Source: Oegoconia quadripuncta | Taxonomy: Eukaryota; Arthropoda; Insecta; Lepidoptera; Autostichidae | NCBI GenBank assembly: GCA_949316235.1 | Contig: OX438759.1 | Location: 19,778,618-19,842,617 of the forward strand | Direction of reading: 5' to 3' | DNA length: 64,000 bases | Shown: positions 33,085-44,400 of the stretch, in pieces | Numbering within the stretch: position 1 is the first letter of the stretch | Layout of the letters: every line of letters begins with the position of its first letter | Notes under the pieces: generated by a model | Told to the model about the DNA's origin: nothing | Databases searched by the model: none | Seen by the model: the letters and a program-made list of their open reading frames with translations, nothing else | Made by a program: the position numbers and the translations under genes

Positions 33085-33420
33085 CCGTATTAATAAACCA
33101 TTCGCAAGATTGAGAACAGTCTTATGATCGGTCTCAAGTAAACGTGTTGATTAATAAACCTAACTTGAGACCTGAAACGCACGTGGATACTCAAGCAGTA
33201 CTCACTTGAGGTGCGCCGAGTTTCACGTATTAATAAACGAAACTCAAAACTATCATTCATTCGCCGCTGAGGCGAATAGGTACTTGAGACGTGATCTCAG
33301 CTGAGTAGACATCAAAATTGGTTTATAAATTAGCACGCAGCTTGAGATAGCGTCAACTTCTTAAAACGCATCTCGGGTGATACAGCCTAAAGACTTGTCT
33401 TGAGATTGGTTTATTAATAA
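33085..33420 (-). mobile_element. MITE, Harbinger-like ends, copy 1
   Basis: This is an inverted copy of 40868-41198 at roughly 80-85 percent identity by eye. It begins CCGTATTAATAAACCATT and contains several internal TTAATAAAC / GTTTATTAA motifs. The outer end on the right has lost a few bases. Confidence 0.75.
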
Positions 33421-35195
33421 TTAATTAATAATAATTGTACAAGGTGTTCTCAAGATGGCCAATAAAACTGTCATTAAAGATACCCAACCTCGGATTCGCT
33501 AAAATAAATGATTTTCTTTCCAACAGCTTCGATATCAGCCTGTATATACGACCGCGCCGCACCAAGCGATGGCCGCCGACGTTAGTCTGGTGCACTGCAA
33601 CGAAGCGAGACTATTTTCTCGTAAAATGCACTTGTGGAAATCGTCGCACGATTAAAACATCGCACTAATTTCATGTAGATACTTTTTCTTGTCACGAGAC
33701 GTTGCAGGGCACAAATAAGTACTAAACGCCATGTACAAAAAATGCGCCCTTACATTATTTCCCATAATTTTTTGTGTTTTAATATAAATGTGTAGGTTAC
33801 AATAATTTGGGTCTAGAAAAGATTGCCGCTTTTGATTCTAAAGATACAAATGAATTTAGAACTGCTATTTTTTTTTTTTATTAAAAAAATGGGATATGTT
33901 AAAACAATGTTTATGTTGTTACAGTAGGTTGTAGACATTATTTTTATAATCTGTGCAAAGCAACATTTTTAGTTCATCTGTAACATTATAGATGGCTCTC
34001 TCTACCAGTATTCTCGCGAGAGGTTAACTTACTGTCATAATTTGGCCAATAATTAGTACTACAGTGCCATCTAGGCAACATCACGAAACTAATAATTGTT
34101 TTAGTTCACCACAGATTATAAGGAAAACTGAGTAGTTTCTGTAACTTCAGGTTCTTGTAATTTAACTTTGTTTTTTTTTTAAATGAGTTATATTACACAC
34201 AAAATGGTAAACAAATTATATGATTTACAATATTAAAGTACGAAGGGTGACCTTACTCAACTTTTACTCTGCTATCCGAAGGTATGAGATGACGATATCT
34301 AAATTGCTAATCGAGATAGTCCGACGGCACAACGATCGATTCATCTTTCTGGTTTTTACTGCCTAATTTCTTAAATTATATATAACAGACCGATGTATCT
34401 CTTTTTGAAAATATACTACGTTGAATTGAGATCTAGTATCCTTTTTCAAGATTTTGGACACATGGTATTCTGCGGTCATCTTTACGACCGAGAATTTTAG
34501 TTCTGAATCGAGTCGACGTAAAGTCAGTCGTATCACGTTACGACCATAGCAACTGTCGGTGCTACACGAACGCCGGACCATTCCCAACGGCCACAGCTAC
34601 TAGTAATCTGGGAAGTTTGGTGGCCGTGGAGAAAGATAATTCCGAATTATTCCAAACCTAGCACCATCAGTAGCAGTCTGGACGAACGCTTTAAATTTGA
34701 CTGTAGGGTTTATTGAACCATGATCTAATTAATACTCTCAAAAGCCACTACAGCGGTGGTCGATGGGAATAAAGCAGTTCGGAACAGTGCCGTTGGGAAT
34801 AATCCCAACCAAATGGCACTAACGAACGGTACTCCCGCCGATTATAAGATTGTATGACACTATACCGCCCGTCACGTGTACAGGTTGTCTCCATGAATAT
34901 CATTAGTACATAATCGCCACGTGCTAGACACGCGGAAGAACGGATAATGGAAGAGAATAGAAGAGTTGGCTTCGGGCGACGGTGACGTCATCGACGCCCC
35001 CAATCTGTGGCATCATCGGTGCATTTGCCAGAAATATCAAAAGATTAACTTGGCTTGGCCGACTGTGAAAAATTGTAGAGTTAACCTTGGGTGCAGGCGA
35101 TTTCAGTGCGACACGGACATCCACATAGACTGCAAAACACATTAGAGAGAGGGAAATAGAGATAGTTCCTCGTCTGTATCGCACTGATAACTCAG
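33421..35195. other. Region downstream of prel
   Basis: No gene is seen. A reverse-strand AATAAA (plus-strand TTTATT at 34709-34714) lies about 700 bases past the prel stop and is the first canonical polyadenylation signal in that direction, so about 34700-35408 may be the prel 3' untranslated region. The 77-codon plus frame at 33435 and the 74-codon minus frame at 34363 have no support. Confidence 0.4.
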
Positions 35196-35463
35196 TGACG
35201 TCACCGCAGGTAAGAGAATGCAACGCGTGGTGCTGGGCGCGGTCGGTGACGTCACGCGCGGCGCGGGGCGTGCGGGGCGCACGGAGTGACGTCACAGCGC
35301 TAGGAGCGGTTGACGGAGTGCAGCACGTTGTGCTTGGCGCGGTCGGTGACGTCACGCGCGGCGCGGGGCGTGCGGGGCGTGCGGGGCGCACGGAGTGACG
35401 TCACAGCGCTAGGAGCGGTTGACGGAGTGCAGCACGTTGTGCTTGGCGCGGTCGGTGACGTCA
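34983..35463. promoter_or_regulatory. Cluster of seven TGACGTCA palindromes
   Basis: The full CRE/ATF palindrome TGACGTCA occurs at 34983, 35196, 35247, 35287, 35347, 35396 and 35456. Most sit in three tandem copies (units of about 100-113 bp) of a CpG-rich sequence derived from the last prel exon: GCGCTAGGAGCGGTTGACGG is present twice, at 35297-35325 and 35403-35430. The 35456 site is also the coding sequence for Asp-Val-Thr in prel exon 5. Confidence 0.6.
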
Positions 35464-35470
35464 CGCGCGG
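35206..35470. repeat. Tandem triplication of the prel last-exon end
   Basis: Copies end at about 35260, 35360 and 35470. The last is the genuine coding copy; the others lie beyond the stop codon and preserve the RDVTDRA-type coding string, including a second TAG-adjacent segment. Length differences come from a short GCGTGCGGGGC repeat. The 155-codon minus frame across the copies is a by-product. Confidence 0.75.
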
Positions 35471-38400
35471 TCTGGCGCATGTCGCGGAGCGCGTGGCTGA
35501 CGGGAGCGTGGGGCCGCGGGAACATGCTGTGCAGCACGTGGTTGAAGCCGTTCACCTGGAACCACGGACGCCACATTTCAACTCTTAACTCGTAGTAGTC
35601 AGCGAGGAGGCTTTTGGACACTAGATGTTATCACGTAGAAATATATCATGAGAACTTCCGACATCTCCGACGAAAACGCTCCGTCAGATTCTATTCGTAC
35701 AGTGTTAATACGTATGTACGAATAGAATCTGACGGAGCGATTCCTGATGTAATCATCAGGAATGTTTTCATCGACTGTGCTTTTGTTTATATGCAAAAGT
35801 AGGGCGCAAGCGCAGCACAAATAAAAGTAACTTGTACAGAAACCGTACAGAATATACGTATTGAACTGGCACATGTATATACACTCTACAAATAGAAACT
35901 GACGGACTTGTATCCCGTAGTGGTCGGCAAGCAAGGTCCCGAACCGAATCTTTCTGGCTGGGAATATTGATATTTTCAAAAATCCATTGATGTAGTTTTA
36001 GTTTTAATCAAAATCGGGCCTCCTTTGAGTACTTTTCGCTAATCCTCATAGCTTCGGATTAAGCCATCCACGTCCTCTTGAAAAATTCACCCTGGAATAT
36101 ATTTACCCGGAGCACAGAATTTGCAAAAACACCATTTTACCAGATATTCTCCACCGAAAAGTTAGAAGAGGAAGGTCCTTCCCTTCTATAGCCAGGAAGG
36201 GATTGCAGCAGTAACAGTGCTTCCCTGACAACATGTCACCGTTGCCGCAGACGGCAGTAGCAGTACAACGACACTCACCATCTGGCTGCAGTTCTTGCGG
36301 AACCGCTCGACGCCGAAGGCCCGGATGGCGCGGGAGAACCCGAACACTTGTGAGTCGATCCAGGCGGAGCGCCGCGCCACGGTCTGCGCCGCGCCCAGCG
36401 ACCGGTACTCCACACGCTCCACCACGCTCTGGCGGCAACGAGGAGATACGCACATGTATTATCATCTACATAAGATACCCCTAAAGCAACCCTTAGGGGT
36501 TCGCCATTTGACGGTAAGGAGTTCTGAAAATTTCTCGAAGAAATGGGTAGAAAAAATTCACAAAAAGGCTCTTGGGCGACACTACCTACCCCCACAATAA
36601 ATAATTATGTAATTATTCAATGACAAAATTGAACTTTTCAGAAAAAAAGACCAACAGTGTAGTGCAACCAAGTGAGAATTGAATTCCTCATTCTATTATT
36701 CACCTTAGATTTTGTCTAAAATGTAGCTCAGCGGAAGGGGTCGCTTAAACACAATGAAGCTGCATAAATAGGCATAATACAATAAAATTTCTTCACACAA
36801 CGTAAAGTAGAACAAACAAATGTAACATAATTATCACAATACATGGGGGACGCTCAGAGAGTGGAGCGAGCTATTATTAAAACCTTGCTAACGATTACGT
36901 TCTGACGTATGATTGGTTGGCTCATTGTTCGCTCGGCAATTAAACGTTTTCCGATTGGTCAAGGTTGATGACGACGAAAACGATACGTAATAACGACTAC
37001 AAGATAATTTTAAACAGTTCTATGTTTCCGTCAGCGCGCCACCAAATTTATGGCTTTTTAATTTATTACTTCCAACAGAAATCCAATCTGGTACCATAAG
37101 CGTGGCAGAAGCGTCAGATGACTAATTCCATGCTGCAAAAGAGATAAAGGAAACAGTATGTGGTGGATAAGCCGTTTTAGAGACTTACCATAACTTTAGT
37201 GTATCCCAAATTTCTTGTGTATGTGACTATGATTTTGTTCTTGGGATCCACGACGCTCTCCTCTATGATCTTCACCGATTTTGCACTGAAGAACCTGACG
37301 ACAAACACATATATCTATTCAATGGGGCGATTAGAGGCAGTGTATAGATCCCGGTGGACTGTCAAAGCCTTCAAATTTAAAAATAGCAAAAAAGAAACGT
37401 ATATATTAGGTTCGACGTTGGACAGGGAGACAGATATTGCATCACTCGCGGTATAAGTCAGTCATCTGCACTTTCACGTTTCACACAGACATCTAAATAA
37501 CTTCGTTGTTTTTAAAGAACTAGTATATTTCAATGGCAAATATGCACAGTTTTTAGGGTTATAAATTGTAATCTTAGGTAAAGCAGTCAGCATAGTTTCC
37601 AGCAACATGTTATACCAGTTTCCAGCAACATGTTATACCAGAATGCTCACTCAAAATATTGAATAAATCTTACACTACAGAGACACATTTTTTTCCTTTG
37701 GGCAGTATTTGGCACTATTTCAGCAGTTTTTTTGACATTCTCAAAATAGCCGAACTCCACTTTATGTATTGTAACATCACATTCGTAAAATGCCACTAGT
37801 TATAGCACAGAATACATTGCATTCATTGGTCATTTTCACATTTATACAATTGTATGTGTGTGTCGCTAAATGGTCAATTAAACTATTCATATTCTTAAAT
37901 ATGGGAAACGACAGAACTTTGACAGATAGACGGTCCTTCTACCCTCTAATAGGAGGCCCCTAATGGCCATAAGGCTGCTCGGATGTCTTTATGATATGCA
38001 GTCAGACCGCCTAACTTAATTGCTTTAGAAATTGTTATTGTTATGACGTCAAGGCACTGTCCGTCCTTGTCATATCGTAACGCAATGACAAGGACAGACA
38101 GTGCATTGCTATCACTATAGCTTTGAGTTAGGCGGTAGAGTCCATGGAATGCTAACATAACAGAGCAAAAGTGTTCCATGTTAGACATTCTCTTCTTAGC
38201 CGCGTACCAAAAGTTGAAATGCGACGAAAAGGAAAGTTGAAGATAGCAAACGAATAACGAGACTGAAGTGGAGGTTGCGGGACACTTGGCTAGTCGGGGT
38301 GGTATTGAACCAAGGCAGACATACAATAGTGGGCATGAGGAGCGACAAGGCCAGTGGACAGACCCGTTGATCCAATGACATCGTACAGTTGACTGGATCG

Positions 38401-41400
38401 CACTGAATGGCTTTTTTTTATGCACAACGGGTTAGTACTGCAATCATACCTGATGTTAAGTGAAGATGAGGTCGATGGTGGAAGCGTATCTACTGACCCG
38501 GAAACCCAAACACATTTGGGGTATACACACATATGGTCGGCATAGGACCGTGACAATTGGAGTAATAGAGACCTATACCCAGCATTGGATGGATGTGGGC
38601 GGATAATGATGACAATTCAGAAATTATATTCACTCTTTATTGCAGAATTAACAAAAACTACGCAAATGAGTACAGCGTACATCATTAGTCGCTTGTGCCG
38701 TCTATTACCACCAACCACTCTGTCCACCTGGTTAATAATAATATAAATAATAAATGTCTTTGTACAAACACACAGCGCCATCTAGGTCCACAGTAAGCAT
38801 CTAGGCTTGTGTTATGGATACTAGATGGTTGATAAACTACACAAATACATTTTTTTTTTGTAAATAAATACATGTATAAATGAAAAACATCCATAACTCG
38901 GGAACACGTGTCTGTATTCATCATACAAACATATGCCCCTAGCGGGATTCGAACCCGCGACCATTTGGTGTAGTAGCAGAGTTTCTAACCACTACACCAA
39001 ACAGGTCGTCTGGTTGGACGGTTAGTAATTTTTTTTCTTAACCATCAACCTGGTTGGTTAGTTGATATGCTTTCTTAATATGCTATTAAGCCTTTGAGCG
39101 CCACGCAGTCACCGGTGACCGGAAAACAATTGATTTTCAATTGAGTCTGCGTCGCGGCAGTTAACGTGTTAAGAAAGCATATTATAAAATATGAGACTAT
39201 TTAGATGATAATCAACCATGGTCGTAACCAGCTCGATCGCAAGCTATACTATTTCACAATTAATAATGAAATATTAATGTGCCTTTTTGTTATAAAAAAA
39301 ACCTGTTTTTAAAAGAGCAACCCCTAGGATTTCTTTCTTGTTCTTCTCACGGGCAAATTGCCTTTTGAATAAACAGTAGCTAAAAAAATTAAAAATCTGG
39401 CTACTTTAAATGTAGGTACCTTATGTACCTACAAAATAAAGCATTTGGTGTAGTGGATAGTGACCCCGTCAGCGAAACAATCGGTTGCTGGTTCGAATCC
39501 CGCGAGGGTAATTATTTGTGTCTTTATCGCTAACAGCGATCTCTTCAAGCAAATCTTAGGGTAAAGATACAAGGTATTATACATAGTATATTATGTGTAT
39601 GAAATATGCAGGTACTTAGGTACTCATTATGTGTGTGTGTCCCATGAGCGTCCGTGATCATAGGCTCCACTGAAAACCAGCGTTGTAGTCGTTCTTCTTC
39701 TCTCGACTACAACAAATGCTGAGTTGGGGACCTGATTTGATGCCACTCTGCGACACCGAAACAATGCATACCTACTTATATTAAGTTCCACATTTTTAAA
39801 TCGTGTTATAATAGTATAGGTAACAATTAAATGTATTTTATAAGTGTCGCTAAATGGATCAAATAAAGTTTTCTTATTCTTAAGGTAATAGAGGAGGTTT
39901 TCACTATCATTTAAAGCCCTAATAATGGAATTCTTTACATAGATACACTGCACAAAACAATGCAATTGAAGCAATTCATCACAGACTAATCACCACGATA
40001 ATTGTGTAATATGACGAGATTAGATTAAAAACGACCGCTGTGATGACAAGTTGAAGCACTCGTATGATGAAGTTATAAATAATAAATATCCTTAGACATA
40101 CACACAGCGCCATCTAGTTCCACAGTAAGCAACTATAGGCTTGTGTTGTGGATACCAGATGGTTGATATACTTCATATTATATATTTGTTTTTTTTTTTG
40201 TAAATAAATACTTTTTATAAATGAAAACAGCCATAACTCGGGTACAGATGTCCGTATTCATCACACAAACATAAGCCCCTAGCGGGATTCGAACCCGCAA
40301 CCTTTTGGTATAGTGATCAGAGTTGCTAACCATTACACCAAACAGGTCGTCGATAAATAAAGAGGAGACCACATTTCCTTGTGCCTAAGTGAAGCTGGAG
40401 TCCCCTTCATCACTAAGTGAGATATATTGCCAAGGGTATGTGGTGATGTTACTCTGCAATTGCAGCTTGGATGGACTTCTAGTGGTGGTGACAATATAAG
40501 CTAGGTACTTGTAGATATGAAACCAATCCAAACAAATTGTACCAAGTCAAAATTAGACGACCTGTTTGGTGTAGTGGTTAACAACTCTGACCATTATACC
40601 AAAAGGTTGCGGGTTCGAATCCCGCTAGGGGCATATGTTTGTGTGATGAATACGGACATGTGTACCCGAGTTATGGATGTTTTCATTTATAATATGTATT
40701 TATTTACAAAAAAAAATGTATCTATGTAGTATATCAATCATCTGGTATCCACAACACAAGCATATAGTTGCTTACTGTGGAACTAGATGGCGCTGTGTGT
40801 ATGTCTAAGGATATTTATTTATTATTATTCTATGTTAAACGTGGCGCCCACCTTCATCAATAACTTAAGCCCGTATTAATAAACCAATCTCAATACAAGT
40901 CTTGAGGCTGAATCACCCGAGATGCGTCTTAAGCAGATGACGCTATCTCAAGCTACGTGCTAATTTATAAACCAATCTTGAGGTCTACTCAGCTGATATC
41001 ACTTCTGAAGTATACGCTTCAGCGGCGAATGAATGGTAGTCTTGAGTTCCGTTTATTAATACGTGAAACTCTCAAGTGAGTACTGCTTGAGTACGCACGC
41101 GCGTTTCAGGTCTCAAGTTAGGTTTATTAATCAACACGTGTACTTAAGACCAGTCACAATACTGTTCTCAAGCTTGAGAATGGGTATTAATACGGGCCTT
41201 AGTGACCTTGATCGCACTATTTGACGGATGACCAAATCTAACACTAAAAAAAGTCAAGTGCCGCTACTGCTGAGTACCTGCTGCTACCAGCACTTACAAC
41301 TAAAGCATGCATATTAAAATAGTCCCTACAACTATACCAATAATGTTCAGTTACGTTTGCACCATTTAGCAACACTCAATAATGGCGCAATCGCTTTGAT

Positions 41401-44400
41401 TTTTTTAAAGCGAATTGTTTTTGCTAACTGGTGACGTCACGGATATTAGGCAATATATACGAATGACGTCATGACTAGAATTATAGTTGTCAGTAGTGTT
41501 GAATTTTCTGGGTGTGTACTTCGTACGCTATTTATAACATGTAGTAAAAATATTAAATGCGCTATCTCCGCCCACAAATGATTAGATAATTTTTCACGAA
41601 GCTTCTGATATCAGAGCTATAACAATTTGCCCAATATTTTATATAACATGGCTTAATGATAGATAACTAAAACAACATTTGATTTCATTTGTATGCTAAC
41701 AATTTAGTTCTGAATTCACCAATCTAGGTGTCTATTGATTCTTGACAGCTGAAATAGAGACGTGGATAGGGTGAGGAAATCCAGCTGGTGTTTTTTTTAT
41801 GCATAACGGGTTAGTACTTGACCTCAATCACACCTGATATTAAGCGAAGATGAGGTCGAAGGTGGAAGCGTACTGACCCGGAAAACCCAACACATTTGGG
41901 GAACTGGCCATCTTATCTCTGACAACCGGAACACAACAATGCTATTAACATTGCTGCTCGGCGGCAGATTTAGATAAGATGGTGGTAGGCCAGGCGGACA
42001 TTTAAAATGCCCTACCACCAACCAAACCGAGTACTTAAACATGTACCCCGCTGGGGATCGAACCCGCGACCGCCGAATCGTAAACCCAATCTTGTTTATA
42101 TTGAGCCACGGAGGCGGTCGAATAAATTAAAATAGGCGGTGGTCACATAGATTAAGTAGGTACCTTACCTTTCTCCCCACTTGGGCACCCTGTTGGTCTT
42201 AGTGAGTAGCCGCTTTGTGTACAGGCAGCCATCTTTTACTTGTCTAATGCATGTGTCCTCTGATAACACATGTGTGCTGAAAATAAACGTATTTCAATGT
42301 ATTTTGGTAACTAATAAATGTCTTTGGACATACAGACAACGCCATTTAGTTCCACACTAAGCAACTAGGCTTGTATTATGGATACCAGATGGTTGATAAA
42401 CTACACAAATACATTCATCATACAAACATATGCCCCTAGCGGGATTCGAACCCGAGACCTTTTGGTATAGTAGTCAGATTTTCTGACCTCTTTTTTCTTA
42501 ATGCACAACGGGTTGATACTTGACCTCAATCACCCCTGATGTTAAGTGAAGATGAGGTCGAAAGTGTAAACGTACTGACCCGGAAACCCTACACCAAATA
42601 GGTCGTCAACTGACAGAAAATGTTTATTTATTTATTGAAACTGCAACTTACTTATTCAAGTAAATAACACATAAAACAGTGTGCTCATGCACATGCCCCG
42701 TCAGGGTGAGGCAGCGGACAGAGGATGCCCTGTCTAATTTCGTTTACCTACTTTCTTCATTTCCATATAGGTAATGAATAAATACTTCGGTCACTTACAC
42801 CAATCATCTAGTTCCATATTAAGCAAAGTTTGTACATACACATACTTAAATATTTATATAAACATCCATGACTCGGGAATAAAGTTAGTATTCATCATAC
42901 AAACACTTACCCCTCGCGGGATTCGAACCCGCAACCGTTGGTTTCGCTGACAGGGTTACTGTCCACTACACCAATCGGTCGTCAAATAATAATTAGTATT
43001 TTCGTATTTTGTGTAAGAATTTATTTGTTTTATGTAGTTTTATGTGGCAGTTCACGGATTATTATTATAAGAATTTCCATTTATATTTTTTAGTTATGGT
43101 ATCTGTTAATAAATGAACTGAATTGTTACTATTAAATTATTTATTATTCTTATTACTAATACCGATGTAAATATTTTTTATTATAATTATGAACAATTTA
43201 TTATTATTAAATTATTTATTAAAAAAAAACCGCGTTCAAATCGGACCTCGCATTATTGTGATAGATCCGGACAAAGACACAACGCCATCAACCCATAACA
43301 CCCGTCAAACTGAGTCATCATTTGTTAATTTTAAAAAAAATCCATTGCAATTATCAAAAGTAATAATTGCAATTTACAATCATTTATTTACGATTTTATT
43401 ATCTTATGATGTGAAGGAGACCCGAGTCCAAGGACTTTACAGGTCACCTATTTTAAATATTTCGATAACACTAAAATAACCAAATTTAATTGCAGTAAAA
43501 GATAATAATATAATCGCCTAAATTATCTAACTAATATTATATAAATGAGAAAGTTTGGATGTTTGTTTATTGCTCAGTCACGGCGAAACGAATGAACGGA
43601 TTTGGACGAAATTAGATATTTAAGACTACCTATGAGGGTATTCTAACATACCCTGGATTAAAATAGAAAGAAAGAAAAAATTCTTTATTGTACACAGTAT
43701 AAAAATATACACAGTGATATTATTTTAACAGGTGTACAAAGGCGGTCTTATCGCTTATAGCGATCTCTTCCAGACAACCATGGCAAAGAAACTTAATATA
43801 ATACACTACTGCTGCGTAGCGTAAAGCAAACTTACAAAAGTAAAATATATCTAAATCCTTATACTATAATATATATAATAAATATATATATAAATTATAA
43901 TGGTATTTATTTTGTTTATATATATATATATATATATATATAAACAAAATAAATACCATTATAATGTTTAACATCAAAGCGATAAGTAATGCTCTCTTAA
44001 ACGCCGTTTAAACACCGCTAGCGACTCAGCGCAACGAATAATGCGAGGCAACTCATTCCACAATTGGACAGATTTTGCTGCAAAGGAGTCATAAAAATAG
44101 CTAGTACGACAGTAGAAATAGGATATTTCCATCCCGATAACGTGAGTAGTTCCCGCGGGCTAAACAAATTAAACAAGGGCGATAAAGTTATTACACGCAG
44201 GCGAAACCGCCGGCGAAACGCTAGTTAATATACAGGGTGAAATTTTAATTGATGTAATTCCTGTTTACTGCTGATTCTGATTAATTGTTAGACCTCCATA
44301 CTAAAAGTGGTTTCAGAATGGTTTACTTTGTATGGGTAATGGAAAATTTTTTTGATCGAATTCGACGAGAACTCCTTGGGAAAAGTTGCTCGTAATCAAG

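Noticed and set aside
34924..35588. Alanine/arginine-rich frames of 67-155 codons on both strands
   Set aside because: They are shadows of the prel last exon and its CpG-rich duplications; the real coding frame is defined by splice sites and family similarity.
36103..36600. Frames of 83-120 codons on both strands near 36.3 kb
   Set aside because: They are registers other than that of prel exon 4, which is bounded by AG and GTGAGT and matches the PRELI domain.
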